A stretch of 64,000 bases of DNA from CAIQIA01 sp945861105. Its GTDB lineage: Bacteria > Cyanobacteriota > Cyanobacteriia > PCC-6307 > Cyanobiaceae. The stretch lies in contig CANLCC010000001.1 in the NCBI GenBank assembly GCA_947488815.1, positions 62,001 through 126,000 on the forward strand, read 5' to 3'. The position numbers and the translations under genes were made by a program. A model generated the notes under the pieces. That model was given only the letters and a program-made list of their open reading frames with translations. It did no database searches and was not told where the DNA came from. Below are positions 51,496 to 59,808 of this stretch, piece after piece; the first letter of the stretch is position 1; each line of letters begins with the position of its first letter.

Positions 51496-52100
51496 GGCCG
51501 GTCAAGCCAGGCCCGCCGCAGCAGGGCATTGACCGCCGCCGCCGCCAGCCCTGCGCCGCCGCGGCTGCCCTCCAGCCGGATCTGGGCCAGGCCACTGGCC
51601 GCCAGCCGGCGCTTGCTCTCGGCCACCCCCACGAACCCCACCGGCATGCCCACCACCAGGGCGGGCCGTCCATGGCCTGCCGCGGCGAGGTCCAGCAGCC
51701 GCTCCAGGGCCGTGGGGGCGCTGCCCACCAGCACCACGGCGGCGGGATGGGCCGCCAGCGCCGCCGCCATCCCCGCGGCGCTGCGGGTGTCACCCACCGC
51801 CGCCTGGGGCGGGGCCCAGTCGAGCACGCTGGCCACGGTGTTGCTGAAGCAGCGCCGGGCCATCGGTGCCACCGCCGCCGCCGCCATGGCGGTGTCCGTG
51901 AGGATCACCGCACCTTCGGCCAGTGCCTTGAGGCCCGCCTGGCAGGCACCGGGCGAGAAGCGCAGCAGTGGTGCCAGGCCGGGGTCGCCACCGCTGTGCA
52001 CCACCCGCACCAGCACGTCGTGTTCGGCGGCCGGCAGCCCCGTGGCGCCCAGCCAGCTCTGGATCCGCCGCACGCTTTCCGTGAAGATCGGATGGTCCAT
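51477..52100 (-). CDS. cobH: Precorrin-8X methylmutase
   Basis: 207 residues. The catalytic His lies in VRVVHSGGDP near residue 34; other family motifs are GAVILTDTAMAAAAV and VGMPVGFVGVAESKRRL. It moves the C11 methyl to C12 in the corrin ring, giving hydrogenobyrinate (CobH/CbiC), a step of pseudocobalamin synthesis in cyanobacteria. No other cobalamin gene is nearby and no cobalamin riboswitch is visible. It starts 11 bases from the divergent holA. Confidence 0.93.
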   Translation of the reverse strand: MDHPIFTESVRRIQSWLGATGLPAAEHDVLVRVVHSGGDPGLAPLLRFSPGACQAGLKALAEGAVILTDTAMAAAAVAPMARRCFSNTVASVLDWAPPQAAVGDTRSAAGMAAALAAHPAAVVLVGSAPTALERLLDLAAAGHGRPALVVGMPVGFVGVAESKRRLAASGLAQIRLEGSRGGAGLAAAAVNALLRRAWLDRPQADGC

Positions 52101-52111
52101 CGGGTCCGGCC

Positions 52112-53086
52112 ATGCCAGTCCATCTCTACTGGGGGGATGACGAGGCCGCCCGCGAGCGGGCCGTCGAAGCGCTCATCGCCCAGGTGGTGGACCCGGCCTG
52201 GCAGAGCCTCAACCTGAGCCGACTGGACGGTCGCGACCCCGACCAGGCCCTGGGTGCCCTGGCCGAGGCCCGCACGCCACCCCTCGGCGGTGGGGCCAGG
52301 GTCGTGCTGCTGCAGGCCAGTCCCTTCGCCGAACGCTGCCCCGCCGACCTGGCCGAGCGGCTCGAGGCGGATCTGGCCCTGGTGCCCGACGGCTGCCATC
52401 TGGTGCTGACCAGCAGCGGCAAGCCCGATGCCCGTCTGCGCACCACCAAGGCCCTGCGCGCCGTGGCGGAGGAGCGCAGCTTCGTGCTGCCCACCGTCTG
52501 GGATGGGGCCGGCCAGCGGCAGCTGGTGGAACGCATGGCCGCCGACCGGGGCCTGCGGCTCGAGCCCGGTGTGGCTGACGACCTGGCCGATGCGGTGGGC
52601 AGCGACAGCGCCCGGCTGGCGATGGAACTTGAGAAGCTGGATCTGCACGCCGACGGCGGTCCCATTCGTCGGGATGCCGTGGCGGCCCTGGTGCAGGGCC
52701 ACAGCCACACCAGCCTGCAGGTGGGCGAGGCGCTGCTGGAGGGCCAGCTGGGGTTGGCGCTGCAGCAGCTGGATGATCTGCTGGCCGCCAACGAGCCCGC
52801 CCTGCGCATTGTGGCCGCCATCGTCGGCCAGCTGCGGGGTTGGTTGTGGGTGAGCCTGCTCGACCAGCAGGGCGAGCAGGACGTGGCCGTGATCGCCAAG
52901 GCCGCCGGCATCGGCAATCCCAAGCGCATCTATGTGCTGCGACGGCAGCTGCGGGGCCGGGGGGCGGGCACCCTGCTGCCGTTGCTCGAGCAGATGCTCG
53001 AGGTGGAGCGCCTGCTCAAGCTGGGCAGCCGACCGGCGGAGGCCTTCCGCGACGGCCTGCTTCCGCTGGCAGCGCAGGGTCGATAA
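52112..53086 (+). CDS. holA: DNA polymerase III subunit delta
   Basis: 324 residues from ATG at 52112. The clamp-loader delta fold begins VHLYWGDDEAARERAVEALI, followed by LVLTSSGKPDARLRTTKAL and the C-terminal helical collar (LLAANEPALRIVAAIVGQLRGWL, AKAAGIGNPKRIYVLRRQL). As in the family, there is no P-loop. It opens the beta sliding clamp. It lies 25 bases upstream of lysC on the same strand. Confidence 0.92.
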   Translation: MPVHLYWGDDEAARERAVEALIAQVVDPAWQSLNLSRLDGRDPDQALGALAEARTPPLGGGARVVLLQASPFAERCPADLAERLEADLALVPDGCHLVLTSSGKPDARLRTTKALRAVAEERSFVLPTVWDGAGQRQLVERMAADRGLRLEPGVADDLADAVGSDSARLAMELEKLDLHADGGPIRRDAVAALVQGHSHTSLQVGEALLEGQLGLALQQLDDLLAANEPALRIVAAIVGQLRGWLWVSLLDQQGEQDVAVIAKAAGIGNPKRIYVLRRQLRGRGAGTLLPLLEQMLEVERLLKLGSRPAEAFRDGLLPLAAQGR

Positions 53087-53111
53087 TTCACGGTTGGCAG
53101 ATTCACGGCAG

Positions 53112-54917
53112 ATGGCGCTGCTGGTTCAGAAGTACGGCGGCACTTCCGTCGGCAGCGTCGAGCGCATCCGGGCCGTGGCCCGGCGGGTGGCCGACACGCG
53201 CGCCGACGGCCATGACGTCGTGGTGGTGGTGTCGGCCATGGGCCACAGCACCGATGAGCTGATGGCCCAGGCCCTCGCCATCACAGCGGAGCCGCCCCAG
53301 CGGGAGCTCGACATGCTGCTGGCCACCGGTGAACAGGTGTCCATCGCCCTGCTGGCCATGGCGCTGCAGGCCGAAGGGGTGCCGGCGGTGTCGATGACCG
53401 GCCCGCAGGTGGGCATCGTCACCGAGTCGACCCATGGCCGGGCCCGCATCCTTGAAGTGCGCACCGAGCGGCTGCAGCGGCGGTTGCAGGACGGGCAGGT
53501 GGTGGTGGTGGCGGGCTTCCAGGGCACCTCGGCAGGCAGTGGCGGCACCCCCGAGATCACCACCCTCGGCCGGGGCGGGTCCGACACCTCGGCGGTGGCC
53601 CTGGCGGCGGCCCTGGGGGCCGAGGCCTGTGAGATCTACACCGACGTGCCGGGGGTGCTCACCACCGACCCCCGCAAGGTGCCCGACGCCCAGCTGATGG
53701 AGCAGGTGTCGTGCGACGAGATGCTGGAACTCGCCAGCCTCGGCGCCGCGGTCCTCCATCCCCGGGCCGTCGAGATCGCCCGCAACTACGCCGTTCCCCT
53801 GGTGGTCCGTTCCAGCTGGACCGACGGTCCCGGCACCCGGCTGTTCAGCCGCAGTGGCCGTCGGGTCGGCCGCGAGGGCCTCGAGCTGGGCAAGCCGGTC
53901 GATGGCGCCGAGCTGCTCGAGCACCAGGCGGTGCTGGCCCTGGCCCATGTGCCTGACCATCCGGGGATGGCCGCCCGGCTGTTCGAGGCCCTGTCGAGCG
54001 AGGGATTGAGCGTCGATCTGATCGTGCAGGCCACCCACGAGGGCAACAGCAACGACATCGCTTTCACCCTCGACAGCGCTGACCTGCCCCGGGCGGAGGC
54101 CGTCTGCCGCGCCCTGCTCGGTGACAGCGGTGAACTGCGGGCGGAAGCCGGCCTGGCGAAGCTCAGCATCGCCGGTGCCGGCATCCTCGGCCGCCCCGGC
54201 GTGGCCGCCCGTCTGTTCGACAGCCTGGGACGGGTGGGCATCTCCTTGCGGATGATCGCCACCAGTGAAGTCAGGGTCAGCTGCCTGATCCAGGGGGACC
54301 AGGGCGACAAGGCCCTGCGCACCGCCGCCCAGGCCTTTGAACTCGAGGAGCACCAGCTGCACCACAACCCCGCCCCCGGCGGCGTGGGGGAGCCCGAGGT
54401 GCGCGGGGTGGCCCTCGACAACGGTCAGGCCCAGCTCACGGTCACCAACGTGCCCGATCGCCCCGGTTCCGCAGCCCAGCTCTGCCGCGTGCTGGCCGAT
54501 GCGGGCCTGAGCCTCGACACCATCGTCCAGTCGGAGCGCCGGCGCCAGACTGCCGCAGGCCCCAGCCGCGACATTGCCTTCACCCTGCCCCGGGTCGACC
54601 GGGAGCGGGCCCGTGCGGCCCTTCAGCCCCTGCTGCAGCAGTGGGGCGAGGCTGTGCTGGCAGAGGGACCCGCCATCGCCCGCGTCAGTGCCGTGGGGGC
54701 TGGCATGCCCGCGACCGCCGGCACGGCGGCACGCATGTTCCGCGCCCTGGCTGACGGTGGCGTCAACATCGAGATGATTGCCACCAGCGAGATCCGCATC
54801 AGCTGCGTCGTCGCCGAGGCCGATGGCATCCCGGCCCTGAGGGCGGTGCATGGGGCCTTCGGTCTGGGGGGGCAGCTGCGGCACCGGGCCGAGGGCACCG
54901 AAGCGCCTCAGGCCTGA
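53112..54917 (+). CDS. lysC: Aspartate kinase with four ACT domains
   Basis: 601 residues from ATG at 53112. The catalytic part (1-250) begins LVQKYGGTSVGSVERI and includes FQGTSAGSGGTPEITTLGRGGSDTSAVALAA. The C-terminal half is a tandem of four ACT regulatory domains, seen as two repeats of VTNVPDRPG/VPDHPGMAARLF and VGAGM/GAGILGRPGVAARLF followed by MIATSE(V/I)R(V/I)SC; the latter recurs near residues 379 and 556. This ACT x4 layout is the cyanobacterial form, inhibited by lysine and threonine in characterised examples. It makes aspartyl phosphate, the substrate of Asd. Confidence 0.96.
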   Translation: MALLVQKYGGTSVGSVERIRAVARRVADTRADGHDVVVVVSAMGHSTDELMAQALAITAEPPQRELDMLLATGEQVSIALLAMALQAEGVPAVSMTGPQVGIVTESTHGRARILEVRTERLQRRLQDGQVVVVAGFQGTSAGSGGTPEITTLGRGGSDTSAVALAAALGAEACEIYTDVPGVLTTDPRKVPDAQLMEQVSCDEMLELASLGAAVLHPRAVEIARNYAVPLVVRSSWTDGPGTRLFSRSGRRVGREGLELGKPVDGAELLEHQAVLALAHVPDHPGMAARLFEALSSEGLSVDLIVQATHEGNSNDIAFTLDSADLPRAEAVCRALLGDSGELRAEAGLAKLSIAGAGILGRPGVAARLFDSLGRVGISLRMIATSEVRVSCLIQGDQGDKALRTAAQAFELEEHQLHHNPAPGGVGEPEVRGVALDNGQAQLTVTNVPDRPGSAAQLCRVLADAGLSLDTIVQSERRRQTAAGPSRDIAFTLPRVDRERARAALQPLLQQWGEAVLAEGPAIARVSAVGAGMPATAGTAARMFRALADGGVNIEMIATSEIRISCVVAEADGIPALRAVHGAFGLGGQLRHRAEGTEAPQA

Positions 54918-56914
54918 CCCACCAGTTTCTGCCGTAGCTGGCGGATGCGGTCGCGCAGGTTGGCCGCCTGCTCGAAGTCGAGGCGGGCTGCCGCCTCCTT
55001 CATGCGGTCCTCAAGCTGGCTGATCAGTTCGGGCAGCGCCTCCAGCGGCACGGCGTCCTGCTGCGCTTCCTCGACGGCCTCCTCGAGCTGGTCGTCGTTC
55101 AGCTTCCGGGACAGCTCGAGGAACGCCAGGATCGGGTTGTGGGTTGATTTTGTGCCGGCGGCCGTGGGGGTGATGCCGTGGCGTTCGTTGTAGGCCTCCT
55201 GGATCGCCCGCCGCCGTTCGGTCTCGCCGATCGCCTTGGCCATCGAGTCGGTGAGCGTGTCGGCATAGAGCAGCGCCATCCCCTGCACATGGCGGGCGGC
55301 CCGACCGATGGTCTGGATCAGCGACCGTTCCGCCCGCAGGAAGCCTTCCTTGTCAGCGTCCAGGATCGCCACCAGCGAGACCTCCGGCAGGTCGAGCCCC
55401 TCCCGCAGCAGGTTCACCCCCACCAGCACGTCGTATTCACCACGGCGCAGGTCCTGGATGATCTCGATCCGTTCGATCGAGTGCACCTCTGAGTGCAGGT
55501 AGCGCACCCGCACTCCATGTTCGGCCAGATAGTCGGTGAGGTCCTCGGCCATGCGCTTGGTCAGGGTCGTCACCAGCACCCGCTCCGACCGTTCGGCCCG
55601 TTCGCGGATCTCCCCCAGCAGGTCATCCACCTGGCCATGGGTGGGTCGCACCTCCACCACCGGGTCCAGCACCCCCGTGGGCCTGATCACCTGCTCCACC
55701 ACCGAGCCTTCGCTGCGGGTCAGCTCCCAGTCCCCCGGCGTGGCGCTGACGAAGATCGTCTGCCGCGCCTTCGTCCAGAACTCGTCGGCCTTGAGCGGCC
55801 GGTTGTCGGCGGCACTGGGGAGGCGGAAGCCATGGTCGATCAACACCTGCTTGCGCGAGCGATCGCCGTTGTACATGGCCTGCAGCTGGGAACAGGTGAC
55901 ATGGCTTTCGTCGATCACGAGCAGCCAGTCTTCCGGGAAGTAGTCGATCAGGCACTCGGGTGGGGTGCCTGCCTCGCGGCCGGCCAGATGGCGGGCGTAG
56001 TTCTCGACGCCATTGCAGTACCCCACCTGCTGCAGCATCTCGAGGTCGTAGGTGGTGCGCTGCTCCAGCCGCTGCGCCTCCAGCAGACGGCCTTCGAGCT
56101 GCAGCTGCTCGAGCCGTTCGCGCAGTTCGGCACGGATGGCGCCGATGGCCGTGTCGAGCCGCTCCTTCGGGGTCACGAAGTGCTTGGCGGGGTAGATGTT
56201 GATCGCCTCCAGGCTCTGCAGAATCTCGCCCGTGGTGGGATCCACGTAGCGGATGGCCTCCACCTCATCTCCGAACAGTTCGATCCGCACCAGCCGGTCT
56301 TCGTAGGCCGGCCCGATCTCCAGCACATCCCCCTTCACCCGGAAGCGTCCACGGGCGATTTCGGTGTCATTGCGGCTGTACTGGTTGTTGACCAGTTCCC
56401 GCAGGGAGCGGCGCAGGTCAAGGCCATCACCCACCCGGAAAGGCACGGCAGCCTTGAGGTATTCGGAGGGGATGCCGAGACCGTAGATGCAGCTGATCGA
56501 CGCCACCACGATCACGTCGCGGCGTTCGAACAGGGAGCGGGTGGCCGAGTGCCGCAACATGTCGATCTCTTCGTTGATCGAGGCGGTCTTGGCGATGTAA
56601 GTGTCCGAGACGGGCACATAGGCCTCGGGCTGGTAATAGTCGTAGTACGAGATGAAATATTCGACGGCATTATGGGGAAAGAACTGGCGCAGCTCGTTGC
56701 ACAACTGGGCCGCCAGGGTCTTGTTGTGGGCCAGCACCAGCGTTGGCCGACCGGTCTTCGCGATCACGTTGGCGATCGTGAAGGTCTTGCCGGTGCCCGT
56801 CGCCCCCAGCAGCGTCTGATAACGCTTGCCATCCTCGACGCCATCGATCAGGCCGGCGATGGCCGTCGGTTGGTCGCCGCTGGGGCTGTAGGGGGCTTCG
56901 AGCGCGAAGGTCAC
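54908..56914 (-). CDS. uvrB: Excinuclease ABC subunit B
   Basis: 668 residues from GTG at 56914 (VTFALEAPYSPSGDQPTAI); the frame to 56983 adds a poorly conserved leader. Walker A GATGTGKTFT, the beta-hairpin YYDYYQPEAYVP that pries strands apart, helicase motif IDESHVT, QTIGRAARHV, and a C-terminal UVR motif (LEDRMKEAAARLDFEQAANLRDRI) for UvrC are all present. It verifies damage in nucleotide excision repair. It converges with lysC, overlapping by 10 bases. Confidence 0.97.
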   Translation of the reverse strand: MTFALEAPYSPSGDQPTAIAGLIDGVEDGKRYQTLLGATGTGKTFTIANVIAKTGRPTLVLAHNKTLAAQLCNELRQFFPHNAVEYFISYYDYYQPEAYVPVSDTYIAKTASINEEIDMLRHSATRSLFERRDVIVVASISCIYGLGIPSEYLKAAVPFRVGDGLDLRRSLRELVNNQYSRNDTEIARGRFRVKGDVLEIGPAYEDRLVRIELFGDEVEAIRYVDPTTGEILQSLEAINIYPAKHFVTPKERLDTAIGAIRAELRERLEQLQLEGRLLEAQRLEQRTTYDLEMLQQVGYCNGVENYARHLAGREAGTPPECLIDYFPEDWLLVIDESHVTCSQLQAMYNGDRSRKQVLIDHGFRLPSAADNRPLKADEFWTKARQTIFVSATPGDWELTRSEGSVVEQVIRPTGVLDPVVEVRPTHGQVDDLLGEIRERAERSERVLVTTLTKRMAEDLTDYLAEHGVRVRYLHSEVHSIERIEIIQDLRRGEYDVLVGVNLLREGLDLPEVSLVAILDADKEGFLRAERSLIQTIGRAARHVQGMALLYADTLTDSMAKAIGETERRRAIQEAYNERHGITPTAAGTKSTHNPILAFLELSRKLNDDQLEEAVEEAQQDAVPLEALPELISQLEDRMKEAAARLDFEQAANLRDRIRQLRQKLVGQA

Positions 56915-56966
56915 GCCGGCGCACCGGAGAGGGACGCCGACTTTAGTCAGGTCGGACGGTGGGCGG

Positions 56967-57395
56967 TCAGGCCACCGGGGCACCGACGAGGCCGTGCATG
57001 GCGCGGGTGTAGCTCACGTCCAGGCCCAGCAGCCGCAGCACGATCGTGCTGATGATGCTGTAGGCGAGGGCACCGAGGATGGCGCTGAGGATGCCGTTCT
57101 TGAGGCGGAAGCCCTGGATCAGCCAGGCCGCCAGGGCGAACAGCAGGACCGTGATGATCCAGTTGTAAAGCATGCTCACCGGCTGGATGAGACCACCCAG
57201 GCTGGTGAGGGCCCAGGGCAGCGCCAGCAGGGCTTTGAGGGGCAGCACCAGCAGGGTGCCGAGCAGACCGATCACCACTGCCGACAGCAGGGCGACCTGG
57301 AAGTTCGCCATCTCCACCCCCAGGGGCAGGTAGGAGATGAGCAGGAGGATCAGGGCACGGATCGGCCACTGGATCAGCCAGACAAGACCACCCAT
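56967..57395 (-). CDS. Phage holin family 4-like membrane protein (Phage_holin_4_2 type)
   Basis: 142 residues with four hydrophobic segments (WPIRALILLLISYLPLGVEM, ALLSAVVIGLLGTLLVLPLKAL, YNWIITVLLFALAAWLI, ILSAILGALAYSIISTIVL). This is the layout of the small bacterial membrane proteins grouped with phage holins; in chromosomes they are not lytic as far as known. No phage genes are near. Function unknown. It lies 52 bases upstream of uvrB on the same strand. Confidence 0.8.
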   Translation of the reverse strand: MGGLVWLIQWPIRALILLLISYLPLGVEMANFQVALLSAVVIGLLGTLLVLPLKALLALPWALTSLGGLIQPVSMLYNWIITVLLFALAAWLIQGFRLKNGILSAILGALAYSIISTIVLRLLGLDVSYTRAMHGLVGAPVA

Positions 57396-57410
57396 TGATC
57401 GGAAATGTTC

Positions 57411-57442
57411 GCCCCCGGACAGTACTGAGATCCATCGGGGGC
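57411..57442. other. Inverted repeat between ycf23-like and holin-like genes
   Basis: GCCCCCG (57411-57417) pairs with CGGGGGC (57436-57442) around an 18-base loop. It begins 16 bases upstream of the holin-like start on the minus strand. There is no T-tract, so it is a weak terminator candidate or a leader hairpin. The rest of the 129-base gap shows nothing else. Confidence 0.35.
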
Positions 57443-57524
57443 AGTGCGTGCCTTCCGGAAGGGTTCACCATTGCGGCAGGTCCCGCTGGTGCTTCCTGGG
57501 ATGGGCGGTCAGACCGATGGGCCG

Positions 57525-58280
57525 TCAGACCCTTGCCGCTGTGGCGGCGAGGTCGAGGGCCTCCCTCAGGCTGCGCACCACGGCCACCATGGCCAGCTCA
57601 TCGGTGAGTCGGTTGACGGCAGAGCCGACACCGATGCCGCTGGCCCCCGCGGCCCGGGCGAGCGGCACGGTGACCGCCGACAGCCCCGAGGCGCAGAGGA
57701 CCGGCACGTCGACGGCGCGGCTGATGGTGTGGGCGGCGGCCAGGGTGGGGGCGGCCTTCTCGATCAGGCCGAGCACACCGGGGCTGACGGGGCGGGCGCC
57801 GCAGCCGCCCTCGGTCTGGATCAGGTCAGCGCCGGCAGCCACCAGGTCCACCGCCAGCCGTTCCTGCCGGTCGAGGGGCAGGTGGTGGGGGACCGTCACC
57901 GACAGGGGCACACCGGGCAGCAGCAGCCGGCTGCGGCGGGTCAGGGCGAGCACCTCTTCTGCCTCGAAGGTGCGCCCCTGGGCGTAGAAGCTGTCGTAGT
58001 TGCCGATCTCCACCAGCACGGCCCCGGCGTCAACGGCGGCGGGGAACAGCTCGGGGTCCACGGCCGACACGGCCACGGGCACGCCGGAGGCTGCGGCAAG
58101 GCGCACCAGGGTCGGGTCGCAGGCGATGTCGAGCAGGTCAGCGCCGCCGGCGGCTCCGGCCCTCGCCACCCGATCCACGCTGGCGGCATCGAAGTTCGCC
58201 AGCCCGGCGATCAGCTTGAACAGCCGCCGCTCGGCGAGGGCACGCTGCAGGTGGCTTGGCAGGCTGGCGAGAGGGGACAT
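57525..58280 (-). CDS. Ycf23/DUF561 family protein (TIM-barrel-like)
   Basis: 251 residues from ATG at 58280. It resembles the Ycf23 family found in cyanobacteria and red-algal plastids: LFKLIAGLANFDAASVDRVARAG at the start, GGADLLDIACDPTLVRLA, VLVEIGNYDSFYAQG near residue 90, and LIQTEGGCG near 150. The pattern suggests a phosphate-binding TIM barrel, but the function is not established. It diverges from tilS with only 15 bases between start codons. Confidence 0.85.
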   Translation of the reverse strand: MSPLASLPSHLQRALAERRLFKLIAGLANFDAASVDRVARAGAAGGADLLDIACDPTLVRLAAASGVPVAVSAVDPELFPAAVDAGAVLVEIGNYDSFYAQGRTFEAEEVLALTRRSRLLLPGVPLSVTVPHHLPLDRQERLAVDLVAAGADLIQTEGGCGARPVSPGVLGLIEKAAPTLAAAHTISRAVDVPVLCASGLSAVTVPLARAAGASGIGVGSAVNRLTDELAMVAVVRSLREALDLAATAARV

Positions 58281-58295
58281 GCCGCGGAAAGACGC

Positions 58296-59390
58296 TTGAA
58301 ACCGATTGTCCCATCCGGCCTCCGCCGCCCCTGGGGCCGCTGGCACCACCGGCTCCATCGCCATCTGTGCGAGCGGCCGGCCCTGCTGCCCAGCGGGGAG
58401 CCGCTGCTGCTGGCGGTCTCCGGTGGCCAGGACTCCCTGGCGCTGCTGGCCCTGCTCCATGATCTGGCGCCGAGGCATCACTGGCCCCTGGCGGTGCTGC
58501 ATGCCGACCACGGCTGGCACGCCGGTTCGGCCGCCGTGGCCGACCATGTGGCTGCCCACTGCGCTGCCCTGGGGCTGCCCTGCCGGATCGTGCGGGCGGT
58601 CGAGCCGCCGCCGGGTGAGGCCGCTGCCCGCCGCTGGCGCTATGGCTGCCTGGAGCAGGCGGCCCGAACGCTGGGCTGCGGTCGCATCGTCACCGGCCAC
58701 ACCGCCAGTGACCGGGCCGAGACGTTGCTGTTCCACCTGATCCGGGGGAGTGGGCTGCGGGGGCTGGCCAGCCTGCGGGCGTGCCGACCCCTGGCCCCCG
58801 GGCTGACCCTGGTGCGGCCGCTGCTGGGACTGCGGCGCGGTGACACCCTGGCCTGCTGCCGCGAGCTGGATCTGCCCGTCAGGATCGATCCGGCCAATGC
58901 CGACCGCCGCTACAGCCGCAACCGCGTGCGATCGGAGGTGCTGCCCCTGCTGGAGTCGATCCGCCCGGGGGCCGAGGCCCGCCTGGCCGGCCTGGGGCAG
59001 GTGCTCGAAGATCTCGAGTCGAGTGAGGCGGCCCTTGAGGCCCTGGCGTTGACGGGCCTGGCGGCCGGCGATGGTCTTGATCTCGACCGGTGGTGCCATC
59101 TGCCGTCGGCCCTGGCGCGGCGGCTGCTGCACCGCTGGCTGCTGGACCACAGCGGCCAAGCCATCAGTGCGGCGACCCTGGCGGAGGTGCAACGGCAGCT
59201 GCTGGCCTCCGCCTGCCCCCGGGTGCTGCCGCTTCCGGGCGGCTGGCAGCTGCGGCGGGAGCCGCCCAAGCTGGTGCTGAGGCGCACGGACCCCGATGAC
59301 CTACAGCGCAGCGGAAGCGGCCTACCGGGACCGCCGCTTTCCGGAGGCCCTGGAGGCTGTGACCAGCCACCTGCACCAGGAACCGGATGA
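58296..59390 (+). CDS. tilS: tRNA(Ile)-lysidine synthase TilS
   Basis: 364 residues from TTG at 58296, chosen because GGAAAG lies 4-5 bases upstream and no ATG or GTG is available in frame before the P-loop. The PP-loop LLAVSGGQDSLALLALL near residue 41, HADHGWH near 73 and TGHTASDRAETLLFHLIRGSGLRG near 135 are diagnostic. It converts C34 of the CAU-anticodon tRNA-Ile to lysidine so that AUA is read. Its last 95 bases overlap the following gene in another frame. Confidence 0.93.
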   Translation: MKPIVPSGLRRPWGRWHHRLHRHLCERPALLPSGEPLLLAVSGGQDSLALLALLHDLAPRHHWPLAVLHADHGWHAGSAAVADHVAAHCAALGLPCRIVRAVEPPPGEAAARRWRYGCLEQAARTLGCGRIVTGHTASDRAETLLFHLIRGSGLRGLASLRACRPLAPGLTLVRPLLGLRRGDTLACCRELDLPVRIDPANADRRYSRNRVRSEVLPLLESIRPGAEARLAGLGQVLEDLESSEAALEALALTGLAAGDGLDLDRWCHLPSALARRLLHRWLLDHSGQAISAATLAEVQRQLLASACPRVLPLPGGWQLRREPPKLVLRRTDPDDLQRSGSGLPGPPLSGGPGGCDQPPAPGTG

Positions 59391-59802
59391 TCTGAGGGCA
59401 CTGCTGCTGCAGGCCTACATCCTGTCGTTCGGTCTCCAGGACGACGCCGGCGCCAGTGCCGTCTACCGCCAGGTGATCGAGCGGGCTGGTGCTGAGGGGG
59501 CCTACCGGGAGCTGGCGGAGGAAGGATTGCGTCAGTGCGGTGCCGCTGGCCCCAGCCCCGCCGCTGCAGCTGAGACGGCTGTCATCCCGGTGTTGCCCCC
59601 TGGCGACGACGACGCCGTTGAACGGCTGCCGGCCACCCCTTGGCTGCAGGAGGAGCCCCAGCTGGTGCCGGCCCCCGGGCCCGCTCCGGCGCTTCAGCTG
59701 GAGTCGCCCACCGAAGTTTCACCGCAGCCCTTGGCCAACCAGGCCGCTGCGGGAGAGGCGGCTCTGGAGGCCGGCTGGCTGCTGGTGGATCTGAGCGGCT
59801 GA
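59296..59802 (+). CDS. TPR-like hypothetical protein
   Basis: 168 residues from ATG at 59296, inside the end of tilS. Residues 1-80 look like a pair of tetratricopeptide-type helical hairpins (AAEAAYRDRRFPEALEAVTSHLHQEPDDLRALLLQAY type pattern), the rest is a Pro/Ala/Glu-rich tail ending in EAGWLLVDLSG. No signal peptide. The 95-base overlap with tilS is unusually long; a later start is possible but would lose the first helix. Function unknown. Confidence 0.65.
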   Translation: MTYSAAEAAYRDRRFPEALEAVTSHLHQEPDDLRALLLQAYILSFGLQDDAGASAVYRQVIERAGAEGAYRELAEEGLRQCGAAGPSPAAAAETAVIPVLPPGDDDAVERLPATPWLQEEPQLVPAPGPAPALQLESPTEVSPQPLANQAAAGEAALEAGWLLVDLSG

Positions 59803-59808
59803 GGCGAC

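Noticed and set aside
56967..57395. Holin-like gene as a prophage remnant
   Set aside because: All neighbours are core genes, and this membrane family is common in bacterial chromosomes.
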